A stretch of 64,000 nucleotides of DNA from Streptococcus salivarius (GCF_000785515.1 NZ_CP009913.1:1020001-1084000); one strand, 5' to 3'. Positions 1 to 9,402 are shown, counted from the first letter of the stretch. The notes: a model not told the origin generated them from the letters alone. Numbers and translations: made by a program.

Positions 1-1
1 T

Positions 2-415
2 CCAAAGAAAACAGCTTTTGAAAATGTTGCTTATGCCATGGAAGTTATTGGTGAGAAACCTCGTCATATCAAGAAACGAGTGGCAGAAGTACTCGAGTTG
101 GTTGGTCTTAAACACAAGATGCGTTCGTTCCCAAATCAGTTGTCTGGTGGTGAGCAACAGCGTGTTGCTATTGCGCGTGCTATCGTCAATAATCCAAAAG
201 TGTTGATTGCAGATGAACCAACAGGGAACTTGGACCCAGAGATTTCATGGGAAATTATGCAAGTCCTTGAACGTATTAACTTGCAAGGGACTACCATTAT
301 AATGGCAACCCATAACTCAACTATCGTTAATAACCTTCGTCATCGTGTCGTAGCGATTGAAGAAGGACGTATTGTTCGTGATGAAGAGGAAGGAGAGTAC
401 GGTTACCATGATTAG
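2..415 (+). CDS. ftsE: Cell division ATP-binding protein FtsE (5' end cut off by window)
   Basis: This is the C-terminal 137 residues of an ABC ATPase that pairs with FtsX at the septum; in streptococci FtsEX activates the peptidoglycan hydrolase PcsB (family knowledge). Visible are the ABC signature LSGGEQQR, the Walker B block [11 protein letters not shown] and the switch His in MATHNS. The Walker A part lies before the window. It ends 8 bp inside ftsX, so the two are translationally coupled, which is the usual ftsEX order and supports FtsE over other ABC ATPases. Confidence 0.95.
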   Translation, partial: PKKTAFENVAYAMEVIGEKPRHIKKRVAEVLELVGLKHKMRSFPNQLSGGEQQRVAIARAIVNNPKVLIADEPTGNLDPEISWEIMQVLERINLQGTTIIMATHNSTIVNNLRHRVVAIEEGRIVRDEEEGEYGYHD

Positions 416-1337
416 ACGCTTTTTCCGCCATTTAGGAGAATCGATTAAGAATCTCAAACGTAATCTATTGTCGACACTTACGGCAGTATTTTCGGTAATG
501 ATTGTTCTTTCACTTTTAGGTGTCTTTGGATCTGTTATCTTAAATACGCAGAAATTGGCTTCAGATATTGAAAAGAATATTCAGGTCAATGTCTACTTGG
601 ATCCTGATTCATCAGATGCCTCGAAAACAGTCAAAGAACTTTCTGGACAGATTGTTGCTAATAAAGACTACCATAAGATTTATGATGCTTTGACCAAAAT
701 CAAAGGTGTAGATAAGGTTACTTTCTCTAGTAAAGAAGAGCAAAAGAAACAACTGATTGAAACAATGGGTTCAAGTTTTGAGACAGCTACTGGAGATGCC
801 AACCCTCTTTCAGATGTTTACATCGTCCAAACGAAATCACCAGATGATGTGAGTCGAGTTGCCAAGGAAGCAAAAGCCATTCAGGGTGTTGATAATGCTA
901 ACTTTGGTGGCTCAGATACTGAAATTCTGATGTCCACTATGAAACGTGTTCAATTTTGGGGAATCATTGCCACAGCACTCTTAACTATTGTGGCTGTCCT
1001 ATTGATTTCAAATACCATCCGTATTACCATTATGTCACGTGCGACTGAAATTCAAATCATGCGTTTGGTAGGTGCTAAGAATTCATATATTCGTCGTCCC
1101 TACTTGATGGAAGGTGCTTGGATTGGAGCACTTGGTGCCATCATTCCTTCTGGGCTCATTTATCTTTTGTATCACATGGTTTACTCATCTTTGAATCCAG
1201 ATTTTGTCAAAGGTGGTATTTCGATGTATGATCCAGAGTGGTTTGTCTATGCGGTTATCGGAACCCTCTTTGCAGTCGGTATTATTATCGGTTCGATTGG
1301 GTCACGTATGGCAATGCGCCGTTATTTGAAATACTAA
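408..1337 (+). CDS. ftsX: Cell division permease FtsX
   Basis: Membrane partner of FtsE, 309 residues from ATG 408. It has a cytoplasmic N-terminus, a first membrane segment at about residues 22-45, a large extracellular loop (about 50-175) that in pneumococcus contacts PcsB, then three further membrane segments and a short basic tail. An upstream in-frame start at 357 exists, but the purine-rich GAGGAAGGAGAG at 385-396 is well placed for 408 and the 309-residue length matches streptococcal FtsX. It overlaps ftsE by 8 bp. Confidence 0.93.
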   Translation: MIRRFFRHLGESIKNLKRNLLSTLTAVFSVMIVLSLLGVFGSVILNTQKLASDIEKNIQVNVYLDPDSSDASKTVKELSGQIVANKDYHKIYDALTKIKGVDKVTFSSKEEQKKQLIETMGSSFETATGDANPLSDVYIVQTKSPDDVSRVAKEAKAIQGVDNANFGGSDTEILMSTMKRVQFWGIIATALLTIVAVLLISNTIRITIMSRATEIQIMRLVGAKNSYIRRPYLMEGAWIGALGAIIPSGLIYLLYHMVYSSLNPDFVKGGISMYDPEWFVYAVIGTLFAVGIIIGSIGSRMAMRRYLKY

Positions 1338-1344
1338 GAGATTA

Positions 1345-1375
1345 AAGGAGAACTATTTTGGTTCTCTTTTTGTTT
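1345..1375 (+). terminator. Rho-independent terminator after ftsX
   Basis: Stem GAGAAC (1348-1353) with GTTCTC (1361-1366), extended by A-T and G-T pairs, followed by a T-run. Confidence 0.75.
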
Positions 1376-1452
1376 GTCCGGAGGTTCAGAAAAGCAGATT
1401 TTCAACTATATCTCAAAATCGTCTGCTCAAAGCCCAAATCCAATCCCATATT

Positions 1453-1461
1453 TGGTATAAT
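1453..1461 (+). promoter_or_regulatory. Extended -10 promoter of the Nudix gene
   Basis: TGG followed by TATAAT (1456-1461) lies about 30 bp before the Nudix start. No convincing -35 is seen, as is common for extended -10 promoters. Confidence 0.55.
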
Positions 1462-1491
1462 ATTTAAAAAACATTGGAAAAGAGATGCATT

Positions 1492-1974
1492 ATGACAAAG
1501 TTAGCTACCATTTGTTATATTGACAATGGAAAGGAGCTTTTGCTCCTACATCGTAATAAAAAGCCTAATGATGTTCATGAAGGAAAGTGGATTTCTGTCG
1601 GGGGAAAACTAGAAGCTGGAGAGACACCAGATGAATGTGCTCGTCGTGAAATTCTCGAGGAAACACATTTTACAGTGACTGAGATGGATTTTAAAGGTAT
1701 GATTACCTTTCCAGAATTTACCCCTGGTCATGATTGGTACACCTATGTCTTTAAGGTAACTGGCTTTGAAGGAGAACTCATCTCAGATGAGGAGTCTCGT
1801 GAAGGAACGCTTGAATGGGTACCATATGATGAGGTCTTATCTAAACCAACTTGGGAAGGTGACTATGAGATTTTTAAGTGGATCCTTGAAGATAGACCAT
1901 TCTTCTCTGCAAAATTTAGCTACGATCGTAACCAGAACTTGGTAGATAAAACTGTAACATTTTATGATAAATAG
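1492..1974 (+). CDS. Nudix hydrolase (MutT / 8-oxo-dGTP diphosphatase-like)
   Basis: 160-residue Nudix protein, probably hydrolysing nucleoside diphosphate-linked substrates such as 8-oxo-dGTP. The Nudix box begins GGKLEAGE at about residues 37-44 and ends REILEETHF; the usual Gly near the end of the box is His here, while all the metal-binding Glu residues are kept. ATG 1492 is preferred over an in-frame TTG at 1474 because GGAAAAGAG (1476-1484) lies at the right distance. The AI-2E permease starts 10 bp after it. The exact substrate is not known from sequence. Confidence 0.85.
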   Translation: MTKLATICYIDNGKELLLLHRNKKPNDVHEGKWISVGGKLEAGETPDECARREILEETHFTVTEMDFKGMITFPEFTPGHDWYTYVFKVTGFEGELISDEESREGTLEWVPYDEVLSKPTWEGDYEIFKWILEDRPFFSAKFSYDRNQNLVDKTVTFYDK

Positions 1975-1983
1975 GGAGGAACT

Positions 1984-3162
1984 ATGAAGCGTAAAAAAAC
2001 AGAAAATTTTTCAGAAACATGGTTTTTTAAGTGGATATTGAATAATCAGGCTGTCGTAGCTTTTTTCATCTTACTTTTGATTGGTTTGACGGTTTTTATT
2101 TTTACCAAGATTAGTCCCATTTTTTCACCCGTCATCCAGTTTATGACCATTATTATGTTGCCATTGGTTATTTCCATGCTCCTTTATTATTTAATAAAAC
2201 CTTTGGTACTACTTGTAGAAAGAACGGGATTGAGTCGAACCATGTCTATCTTGGTCATCTACGCTATACTTGGCTTGCTCTTGGTTTGGGGGATTTCAAC
2301 AGCTATTCCAAGCTTACAAAATCAAATTTTGATCTTGATACGAAATGCACCATCATATATTGCACGTGCCAATAGTGAAACGGAACGTTGGATTAATCTG
2401 CCTATTCTTTCTAACTTCCATGGTGATTTAGAGTCCATGCTTAGTGATTTCTCAGCGAGAATGGTCAATTATGCTGAGAACTTTTCTTCATCGGCTTTGA
2501 CATGGGTTGGAACTTTTGCGAGCACAGTAGCAAGGGTGACAGTAGCTATCATTTTGGCACCTTTCATTCTCTTCTACCTTTTAAGAGATAGCCAAAAGAT
2601 GAAACATAGCTTTGTCTCAGCCTTACCAACTCGCTTTCGTGAAACTACTGTTCGTATGCTTTCAGATATTAATAGTCAGCTCGAAGGGTATGTTCAAGGC
2701 CAGGTTACAGTCGCTATTGTTGTTGCCATCATGTTCTGTATTATGTTTAAGATTGTAGGTCTTCGATATGGTATGACTTTCGGTATTATGGCAGGTTTTC
2801 TAAACATGGTTCCTTATCTGGGAAGCTTTCTTGCTATGGTACCAGTTATAATCATGGGACTGGTGCAAGGACCCGCTATGTTGATCAAGGTCCTCATCAT
2901 TTTCTTCATTGAGCAAACTATTGAGGGACGTTTTGTTTCTCCACTCGTTTTGGGGAATAAACTAAGTATTCACCCGATTACCATTATGTTCATTCTCTTG
3001 ACAGCAGGTTCTCTTTACGGTGTTTGGGGCGTCTTATTGGGGATTCCAATTTATGCCTCTGTCAAGGTTGTTGTTAGAGAGATTTTTGATTGGTACCGTT
3101 CTGTAAGTAATCTTTATCAAGATGATTTAGAAAATGAAGGACAAAAAGACGATGTTAAATAG
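1984..3162 (+). CDS. AI-2E family transporter
   Basis: 392-residue polytopic membrane protein of the AI-2E/PerM family. It has paired N-terminal membrane helices (about 20-75 and 85-110), an extracytoplasmic segment, and a C-terminal bundle with the typical GFLNMVPYLGSFLAMVP and IEQTIEGRFVSPLVLG-type blocks. Members export small molecules or ions (autoinducer-2, Na+/H+); the substrate cannot be told here. GGAGG sits just before the ATG. It overlaps the following TPR gene by 11 bp. A second family member lies at 52218-53354. Confidence 0.85.
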   Translation: MKRKKTENFSETWFFKWILNNQAVVAFFILLLIGLTVFIFTKISPIFSPVIQFMTIIMLPLVISMLLYYLIKPLVLLVERTGLSRTMSILVIYAILGLLLVWGISTAIPSLQNQILILIRNAPSYIARANSETERWINLPILSNFHGDLESMLSDFSARMVNYAENFSSSALTWVGTFASTVARVTVAIILAPFILFYLLRDSQKMKHSFVSALPTRFRETTVRMLSDINSQLEGYVQGQVTVAIVVAIMFCIMFKIVGLRYGMTFGIMAGFLNMVPYLGSFLAMVPVIIMGLVQGPAMLIKVLIIFFIEQTIEGRFVSPLVLGNKLSIHPITIMFILLTAGSLYGVWGVLLGIPIYASVKVVVREIFDWYRSVSNLYQDDLENEGQKDDVK

Positions 3163-4381
3163 TGAAAAAATGGTTGCCTCTATTGGAAACCAAGATTTAG
3201 ACCACGCAGACAAATATTTTAAAAAAGCTTTACGAGAGGACCCTGCAGAGGTTCTTGTTGAGTTGGGCCAATACTTAGAATCTATTGGTTTCTTACCACA
3301 GGCACAGGAAATTTATGAAAAAGTTCGCTTTGATTTTCCAGAGGTTAATGTCAATCTAGCACAAATTGCTGCCGAAGATGGTGATATTGAAGAGGCTTTT
3401 CTCTATTTGGATGTCATACCTGAAGAATCTGACGACTATTTGTCTGCTTTAATTGTAAAGGCTGACCTCTACCAAATGGAGGGCTTAACTGATGTGGCAC
3501 GTGATAAGTTGTTGGAGGCAAGTCAATTATCAGATGACTCATTGATTATTTTTGGTTTGGCTGAGATGGAGTTTGAACTTGGAAATTTTGAACAAGCAAT
3601 TCATTACTATGCTAAATTAGATAATCGTGACCTTCTTGCGATGACTGGCGTTTCTACTTATGAACGCATTGGTAAGGCTTATGCCAGTCTTGGAAAGTTT
3701 GAAGCTGCTCGTGAATTTTTGGAAAAAGCTATTGAAATTGAGTATGATGATACCGTTGCTTTTGAGTTAGCCACTTTGCTCTATGATCAAGAAGAGTATC
3801 AAAAAGCTAATTTTTACTTTAAGCAGATAGAAACCATGTCTTCTGACTTCGAAGGTTATGAGTATATTTACGCCTTGTCGTTACATGCAGAACATAAAAC
3901 CGAAGAAGCTTTACGAATGGCACAACAAGGGATTTCTAAAAATGCCTTTGATGTTCAATTACTTTTGCTAGCGTCACAGTTATCCTACGAGTTGCATGAC
4001 ACTCAATCTGCTGAATCTTATTTGAAGCAAGCCTTGCCATTGGCTGAGGACCAAGATGAGATTATCTTACGTTTAAGTACGCTCTATTTGGAAGAAGAAC
4101 GTTACGAGGATCTAGTGGCTTTAGCCGATTATGAAGTTGATTCTGTTTTGGCTCGTTGGAACATTGCCAAGGCCTACCAAGCACTTGATGATGAAGAAGA
4201 AGCTTTTCAAATCTATCAAGATTTGGCTAAAGATTTATCTGAAAATCCTGAATTCCTCCATGATTATGCATATATTTTGCGTGAATTTGGTTACAGGGAT
4301 CAGGCGCGTGCAACGGCTGAAAAATACCTTGCTTTAGTTCCAGATGATGTCAATATGCAAACATTTTTTGAGGACTATTAA
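3152..4381 (+). CDS. Tetratricopeptide repeat protein
   Basis: 409 residues of almost continuous TPR-type helix pairs, for example DHADKYFKKALREDP near the N-terminus and ARATAEKYLALVPDD near the end. It is acidic, with no signal peptide or membrane segment, so it is probably a cytoplasmic scaffold; no enzyme motif is seen. ATG 3152 is chosen over ATG 3134 because AAGGA at 3137-3141 precedes it. The 11-bp overlap with the permease suggests coupled translation. Its partner is unknown. Confidence 0.85.
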   Translation: MLNSEKMVASIGNQDLDHADKYFKKALREDPAEVLVELGQYLESIGFLPQAQEIYEKVRFDFPEVNVNLAQIAAEDGDIEEAFLYLDVIPEESDDYLSALIVKADLYQMEGLTDVARDKLLEASQLSDDSLIIFGLAEMEFELGNFEQAIHYYAKLDNRDLLAMTGVSTYERIGKAYASLGKFEAAREFLEKAIEIEYDDTVAFELATLLYDQEEYQKANFYFKQIETMSSDFEGYEYIYALSLHAEHKTEEALRMAQQGISKNAFDVQLLLLASQLSYELHDTQSAESYLKQALPLAEDQDEIILRLSTLYLEEERYEDLVALADYEVDSVLARWNIAKAYQALDDEEEAFQIYQDLAKDLSENPEFLHDYAYILREFGYRDQARATAEKYLALVPDDVNMQTFFEDY

Positions 4382-4410
4382 GCTGTGAAACGTTTTAATC
4401 ATTGGTTTTA

Positions 4411-4455
4411 AGAGAGGGAGAGATACATTGAGCTTGCTCACTCCCTCTTTTTTTA
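4411..4455 (+). terminator. Rho-independent terminator after the TPR gene
   Basis: Stem AGAGGGAG (4413-4420) with CTCCCTCT (4441-4448), an inner GAGC/GCTC hairpin, and a T-tract. Confidence 0.85.
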
Positions 4456-4467
4456 TTTCTCTATTTA

Positions 4468-4476
4468 TGTTATGAT
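4468..4476 (+). promoter_or_regulatory. Extended -10 promoter of the signal-peptidase-like gene
   Basis: TGT plus TATGAT (4471-4476), about 27 bp before the ATG and directly after the previous terminator. Confidence 0.5.
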
Positions 4477-4502
4477 TTTATTAGAACCCATAAGGAGTGA
4501 GT

Positions 4503-5060
4503 ATGGTTAAGAGAGATTTAATTCGAAATATTATCATAGCAGTTCTTGCCATTGTAGTGATTTTGTTGTTGAGAGCTTTTGTCTTCTCAACACACCGTGT
4601 GACTGAAGGTCAGGCTAATGACTATATTCATGCTGGTGACTATGTTACTTTCAATAAAAATGTTGAGCCTCAGAAAAAAGATTTTATTCTTTATACAGTT
4701 AATGGTAAAGAATACATTGGGCGTGTTATTGCTGATGAGGGTAAGAGCGTGACAGCTATGGATGATTTCCTTTATGTTAATGATAAGTCAGTTGACGAAG
4801 CCTATATTAGTAAGGGTAAATCAGCTTATTTAGCGACAGTTTCACCTGGGAATTTCTTCACTGATGATTTTTCCATTGCAACATTGACAGATAATAAACA
4901 AACTAAGATTGAAAAGGGGCAGTACCTTGTACTGAACGATAATCGTCGTAATACAGATGATAGTCGTAAGTTTGGTCTCATTGACAAAGATCAAATTAAA
5001 GGTGTTATCTCTTTCAGATTGTATCCTCTATCACGTTTTGGTTTCGTTGATGTCGATTAA
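4503..5060 (+). CDS. Signal peptidase I-like protein, predicted catalytically inactive
   Basis: 185 residues with a single N-terminal membrane helix (about 8-28) followed by an S26-type fold. The C-terminal box NDNRRNTDDSR near residues 145-155 clearly matches the family GDNRxNSxDSR motif. Where active enzymes have the catalytic Ser box, this protein reads HRVTEGQAND, placing Gln37 at the Ser position. Where they have the Lys of KRV, it reads YIGRVIA, giving Gly73. The spacing between the two (36) fits the family. S. pyogenes pilus protein SipA is a known SPase homologue that also lacks Ser and Lys, so a chaperone or assembly role is possible. Start ATG 4503 has AAGGAG at 4492-4497; a GTG at 4497 overlaps that site. 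Confidence 0.8.
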   Translation: MVKRDLIRNIIIAVLAIVVILLLRAFVFSTHRVTEGQANDYIHAGDYVTFNKNVEPQKKDFILYTVNGKEYIGRVIADEGKSVTAMDDFLYVNDKSVDEAYISKGKSAYLATVSPGNFFTDDFSIATLTDNKQTKIEKGQYLVLNDNRRNTDDSRKFGLIDKDQIKGVISFRLYPLSRFGFVDVD

Positions 5061-5073
5061 TATTTCAATACTA

Positions 5074-5116
5074 CTAAAAAAGCTAGGAACTTTTGATAAG
5101 TTTCTAGCTTTTTTTG
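5074..5116 (+). terminator. Rho-independent terminator
   Basis: Stem AAAAAAGCTAGGAAC-type (5076-5090) with GTTTCTAGCTTTTTT (5100-5114), one G-T pair, ending in T's. Confidence 0.85.
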
Positions 5117-5217
5117 CGAATAAATTGGTGATGGTTCATATTATGACGTTATGATACTGATAGTTTCATCGTTTTAAAATGAATTAGCAGAAATTGTAAG
5201 TAGAGAAGGAAATTAAG

Positions 5218-7344
5218 ATGCAATTAGGATTTCATTTTGGATTTAAGAAAAGTAAAGCTTATGGATTGTGCGGTGTCATGCTGACAATCTTATTTTTAGG
5301 AATGTCTGGTCATTCGGCGAAAGCAGATGAGATGTTGTCGTCAATTGATACTTCTCAATCTTTGAAAGAAAGTACTGATAATCATACGGCAAGCTATTCT
5401 GAAGTAGGAGTACACGATGATTCAATGAGTCAAATGAATCTACAAAGTGAAGAGGTATTAGAGGAGAAGCAAACAAGTCTGAAAGATTCTTCAAAAATAG
5501 CTGTCTTAACCAATAGTTCTGTGGCCACAAGCTCTTATCAAGAGGCAGATGATATTAGCGAAATTGACCAGAATCAACGTCATTTTCTTAGTGCTATTAA
5601 GCAAGGAGCCATGGATGGAGCCAAGGAAGGAATCCTTCCATCTATCACGGCAGCGCAAGCTATTCTAGAAAGTGGTTGGGGAAGCTCTGAACTTGCTAAG
5701 GTTCCCAACAATAATCTTTTTGGCATTAAAGATTCAGAGGACTGGCATGGAGAAATAGTAACTGTACCTACACAGGAATATCTTAATGGTGACTATATCA
5801 CAGTCAATGCTGCTTTTCGAAAATATGCCTCATGGAATGATAGTGTAGTAGACCATGCAAAATTTTTCACGAGTACCGAGTGGCGAAAAGACAATTATCG
5901 AAAAGTTGTGAATGAAACAGATTATCGCATTGCGGCTCAGGAACTGAAGAATGCAGGATATGCGACAGATCCAAATTATCCCGGAAAACTTATCCGTTTA
6001 ATTGAAGCCTATAAACTTTATGAATGGGATGCAGTGAGCAATACGACTAACTCCGTCCAAGAAAATGAAGGAGTAGAGAGCCCAAATCCCAAAGCCGACC
6101 TTGCCATCACTGCTCTCAACAATGCTACTGGTAGCTATGATCTTGTTATCTCAAACTTGATTGCGCCACGTGGTTTCAAAGAAGTTCTAGTTCCAACCTG
6201 GTCAGAAAAGAATGGTCAAGATGATATCATCTGGTACAAGGCAGCTAAGCAAGCTAATGGAGATTATAAGGTAACCGTTCGCTCAAGCAATCATAAGGGA
6301 GATAGCGGCCTTTATAATTCTCATGTCTATTTGGTTGACAATGATGGTAAATTCATTGGCCTAGGTGGCAAACAAGTGACACTTGATATCACTAAAACTC
6401 AAGGAACATTGACTATTGCCAATAATGATAAAAATCGTGGAACTTTTGACGTTCTTATCACCAATCTGACGAATTCAAGCGGTATTTCAGGTGTGGTAAT
6501 ACCTGTTTGGTCTGAGCAAAATGGTCAGGATGATCTTGTTTGGCATAATACTACAAAGCAGGAGGATGGTTCCTACAAGGTGACTATTTCAGCCAGTCAG
6601 CACAAGTGGAATTCAGGCAAGTATATCGTTCATGGCTATATTGTTGATGCTTCTGGTAAGAATATTGGCTTTGGCGCTACCTCAGCTGATGTGGTAGCAC
6701 CTAAGAAAATCGGTTCGGCATCAAGAGGAAACTACGATGTTTTAAATAAGGTTGTCTATCTAGATGCTGGCCATGGTGGCTATGATCCAGGAGCTTCGTA
6801 CTTTGGTATTTCTGAAAAGAGCTTGACCTTGGCTATACAAAGCCGAGTTAAGGCCAAATTAGAAGCAGAAGGCTATCAAGTTGTGACCACACGTACCAGC
6901 GATACCTATGTCGATTTGACGGATCGCTCTCGTGCAGCTAATGCCTCTGAATCAGATATCTTCGTAAGTATCCACATCAATGCTTCAGGCAGTTCAGCAG
7001 CACAGGGAATCGAGACTTATTATTACCAACCTTATGCAGAATACCCATCACGTATTAATGCGACCTACCATGCTAATCCGACGCGATTGAGCATGAGTGA
7101 CACTTTGGCCAATGCCATCCAGTCCAGCCTTATTAATGCGACTGGCGCTCAGAATCAGGGCGTGAAACGTCAAACCTTTGCAGTCTTGCGTGAAACAACG
7201 GCGCCAGCAGTTCTCCTTGAACTTGGCTTCTTGTCAAATCCTCAAGAAGCCGCTCGCTTGAATACCTCTGCTTATCAAGAGACTTTAGCTAACGCAATTG
7301 TGGCAGGGATTAAGTCTTACTACGAAAAAGAATCTAAAGTTTAA
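5218..7344 (+). CDS. Secreted bifunctional autolysin: glucosaminidase - Bsp-like repeats - amidase_3
   Basis: 708-residue secreted cell-wall hydrolase. A signal peptide ends near HSAKADE (about residue 37), followed by a low-complexity linker. Residues about 120-275 are a glucosaminidase domain with ITAAQAILESGWG (Glu catalytic candidate) and NNNLFGIK. Residues about 300-395 and 398-490 are two copies of a wall-binding-type repeat (VVIPVWSEQNGQDD and VLVPTWSEKNGQDD). Residues about 510-705 are an N-acetylmuramoyl-L-alanine amidase_3 with expected zinc ligands His519, Glu533 and His586, and catalytic Glu668 in LELGF. Thus one protein could cut both glycan and stem-peptide bonds. It has its own terminator and no anchor motif, so it is held to the wall non-covalently or released. 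Confidence 0.88.
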   Translation: MQLGFHFGFKKSKAYGLCGVMLTILFLGMSGHSAKADEMLSSIDTSQSLKESTDNHTASYSEVGVHDDSMSQMNLQSEEVLEEKQTSLKDSSKIAVLTNSSVATSSYQEADDISEIDQNQRHFLSAIKQGAMDGAKEGILPSITAAQAILESGWGSSELAKVPNNNLFGIKDSEDWHGEIVTVPTQEYLNGDYITVNAAFRKYASWNDSVVDHAKFFTSTEWRKDNYRKVVNETDYRIAAQELKNAGYATDPNYPGKLIRLIEAYKLYEWDAVSNTTNSVQENEGVESPNPKADLAITALNNATGSYDLVISNLIAPRGFKEVLVPTWSEKNGQDDIIWYKAAKQANGDYKVTVRSSNHKGDSGLYNSHVYLVDNDGKFIGLGGKQVTLDITKTQGTLTIANNDKNRGTFDVLITNLTNSSGISGVVIPVWSEQNGQDDLVWHNTTKQEDGSYKVTISASQHKWNSGKYIVHGYIVDASGKNIGFGATSADVVAPKKIGSASRGNYDVLNKVVYLDAGHGGYDPGASYFGISEKSLTLAIQSRVKAKLEAEGYQVVTTRTSDTYVDLTDRSRAANASESDIFVSIHINASGSSAAQGIETYYYQPYAEYPSRINATYHANPTRLSMSDTLANAIQSSLINATGAQNQGVKRQTFAVLRETTAPAVLLELGFLSNPQEAARLNTSAYQETLANAIVAGIKSYYEKESKV

Positions 7345-7355
7345 GTTATACGGTT

Positions 7356-7381
7356 AACCCATCAATATGATGGGTTTTTAT
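7356..7381 (+). terminator. Rho-independent terminator after autolysin gene
   Basis: Stem AACCCATC (7356-7363) with GATGGGTT (7369-7376), then TTTTA. Confidence 0.75.
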
Positions 7382-7389
7382 GCTATAAT
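7381..7389 (+). promoter_or_regulatory. Extended -10 promoter of pepT
   Basis: TGC plus TATAAT (7384-7389), starting right at the tail of the preceding terminator, 36 bp before the pepT start. Confidence 0.6.
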
Positions 7390-7424
7390 TGAGGTAAATA
7401 CTAAATACAACTAAAGGAGTGCTT

Positions 7425-8648
7425 ATGGGCTACGATTTACTCTTAGAGCGTTTTTTACGTTATGTTAAAATCAATACACGTAGTGATGAAAATGCGACAA
7501 GAACACCAACAACACAAAGCCAGGTAGATTTTGCCTTGAAGGTTCTAAAACCAGAATTAGAAGAACTAGGTTTAAGTAACATCCATTATTTGGAAAGTAA
7601 TGGTTACCTAGTGGCAACCCTTCCGGCTAACGATGACCAATTAACACGTAAGATTGGTTTCATCTCACATATGGATACTGCTGATTTTAATGCAGAAGGT
7701 GTGTCACCTCAAGTCATTGACTCTTATGATGGAGGTATCATACCCCTTGGAAGTTCAGGTTTTAACCTAGATCCAGCAGATTTTCCAAATCTCAAGAATT
7801 ATGTTGGTCAGACACTTATTACGACAAATGGCACCACTCTTCTTGGAGCTGATGATAAGTCTGGCATTGCAGAAATCATGACAGCCTTGGCTTATTTGAA
7901 GGCTCATCCTGAAATCAGACATTGTGAGATTCGTGTAGGCTTTGGTCCTGATGAAGAAATTGGAATTGGCGCAGATAAATTTGATGTCAATGATTTTGAT
8001 GTTGATTTTGCCTACACAGTTGATGGTGGCCCATTGGGTGAATTACAGTATGAAACCTTCTCTGCTGCGGGAGCAGAACTTACCTTCCATGGACGTAATG
8101 TTCACCCTGGAACAGCAAAAGACCAAATGGTTAATGCCTTGCAGTTGGCAATTGATTTTCATAATCAGTTACCAGCAGAAGAACGCCCTGAGTTGACAGA
8201 TGGCTATCAAGGTTTCAACCATCTTCAAACCATGACAGGTACTGTTGAAGAAGCAAAAGCATCTTATATCATCCGTGATTTTGAAAAAGAGTCTTTTGAA
8301 AATCGTAAAGCAGCCTTCCAAAAGATTGCCGATGAAATGAATAAAACTTATGGTCAGACACGAGTTGATTTGGTACTCAAAGATCAATACTATAATATGC
8401 GTCAGGTTATTGAAAAAGATATGACGCCTGTTGAGTTGGCTAAAGGAGTTATGGAGGAATTGGATATTAGCCCAGTTATTGAACCCATTCGTGGTGGAAC
8501 AGATGGTTCAAAGATTTCATTTATGGGTATTCCAACTCCAAACCTTTTTGCTGGGGGCGAGAATATGCATGGTCGATATGAGTTTGTTTCCTTGCAGACA
8601 ATGGAAAAAGCTGTAGATGTTATTCTTGGAATTGTCAGTAAACCTTAA
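7425..8648 (+). CDS. pepT: Peptidase T (tripeptide aminopeptidase)
   Basis: 407-residue cytoplasmic M20 zinc peptidase that removes the N-terminal residue of tripeptides. The metal motifs are present in order: [12 protein letters not shown] (His and Asp), [13 protein letters not shown] (bridging Asp), [11 protein letters not shown] (catalytic Glu and Glu ligand), [12 protein letters not shown] in the lid domain, and a late GGTDGSK with a final metal-binding His near [12 protein letters not shown] 7425 is used because AAAGGAG at 7413-7419 is 5 bp before it. It is monocistronic in appearance. Confidence 0.95.
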   Translation: MGYDLLLERFLRYVKINTRSDENATRTPTTQSQVDFALKVLKPELEELGLSNIHYLESNGYLVATLPANDDQLTRKIGFISHMDTADFNAEGVSPQVIDSYDGGIIPLGSSGFNLDPADFPNLKNYVGQTLITTNGTTLLGADDKSGIAEIMTALAYLKAHPEIRHCEIRVGFGPDEEIGIGADKFDVNDFDVDFAYTVDGGPLGELQYETFSAAGAELTFHGRNVHPGTAKDQMVNALQLAIDFHNQLPAEERPELTDGYQGFNHLQTMTGTVEEAKASYIIRDFEKESFENRKAAFQKIADEMNKTYGQTRVDLVLKDQYYNMRQVIEKDMTPVELAKGVMEELDISPVIEPIRGGTDGSKISFMGIPTPNLFAGGENMHGRYEFVSLQTMEKAVDVILGIVSKP

Positions 8649-8704
8649 TAGAACTTGCTAAATACTGATTTTATGGTAAAATTAGAAGTAATGGAGGTGC
8701 TGAG

Positions 8705-9205
8705 ATGATTAAAATTTTCGGCAAGTATCGTTACCATTGGCAACCCGAATTATCTTGGCTAATCATCTACTGGTCTTTAGCCATCACGCCAATCTTTATT
8801 GCGGCGGCCCTTCTATTCGAGTTGTACTCGGTGCCCTCACATATTTTGATGCTTTTCACTATTTTCGTTGCCTTGTTTGGTTTAGGATTCCATCGTTACT
8901 TTATTATTGAAGATCATGGGATTCTGCGTATTGTTTCTTTCAATATTTTTAAACCACGCAAAGTGAAAATTAGTGATATTGAAAAAGTCGAAGTTATTAA
9001 AACTGGCTTGAGCCTTATTTTTAAAAATGGTAAAAAACGTCAGTTTTATATGAGAAAGTGGCCAAAGAAATATTTCTTAGATGCTTTAGCGCTTCACCCT
9101 GATTTCAAAGGTGAGGTAGAGCTATTGGATCATATGACCAACTTTGATTACTTTGCCTTTTATGAGGAATCAAAAAAAGCCCTCAAGCTTAAACTTCGCA
9201 AATAA
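8705..9205 (+). CDS. ebsA: EbsA-family membrane protein
   Basis: 166 residues with two hydrophobic segments at about 17-40 and 45-65, followed by a basic cytoplasmic domain. It resembles the EbsA (pore-forming protein) family of Lactobacillales, recognised from the overall pattern rather than from a catalytic motif; the function is poorly defined. A GGAGG precedes the ATG. Its last 17 bp overlap the end of the oppositely oriented ferredoxin gene. The lysine-rich tail KKALKLKLRK suggests membrane or nucleic acid contact, but that is speculative. Confidence 0.6.
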   Translation: MIKIFGKYRYHWQPELSWLIIYWSLAITPIFIAAALLFELYSVPSHILMLFTIFVALFGLGFHRYFIIEDHGILRIVSFNIFKPRKVKISDIEKVEVIKTGLSLIFKNGKKRQFYMRKWPKKYFLDALALHPDFKGEVELLDHMTNFDYFAFYEESKKALKLKLRK

Positions 9206-9386
9206 GGGCTTTAGTGGGACAAGACTTGACAGCAGTCAAAGTCTCAGGGGTGTTTTCAATAATTTGATTGAGTTGGTCGCTATCTCTGAACCTAACAATA
9301 CCTTCGTCATCATAATCGAAGACGGGAGAGTAGGTTTGGCACAAACCACAAGCGATACATTTTTCTGGAATTAATGATACTTTCAT
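9189..9386 (-). CDS. fer: Ferredoxin, single [4Fe-4S]-type
   Basis: 65-residue electron carrier. Cluster ligands are visible as CIACGLC near residues 10-16 and a distal CPTKA near residue 56, matching a one-cluster ferredoxin. It lies between ebsA and the LysM gene, as is seen in other streptococci. No ribosome binding site precedes the ATG; instead a -10 element ends 6 bp before it, so the mRNA may be leaderless. It overlaps the 3' end of ebsA convergently. Confidence 0.9.
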   Translation of the reverse strand: MKVSLIPEKCIACGLCQTYSPVFDYDDEGIVRFRDSDQLNQIIENTPETLTAVKSCPTKALICEV

Positions 9387-9402
9387 AGTATTATTTTAAA
9401 AT
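9374..9402 (+). promoter_or_regulatory. Possible divergent promoter of the LysM gene
   Basis: ATGATA (9374-9379), a 17-bp spacer, then TAAAAT (9397-9402). It shares the self-complementary TTTTAAAA with the opposite ferredoxin promoter, so the two may compete. Confidence 0.35.

Noticed and set aside
357..407. Longer FtsX start inside ftsE
   Set aside because: Gives 17 atypical residues and no ribosome site; 408 is better placed.
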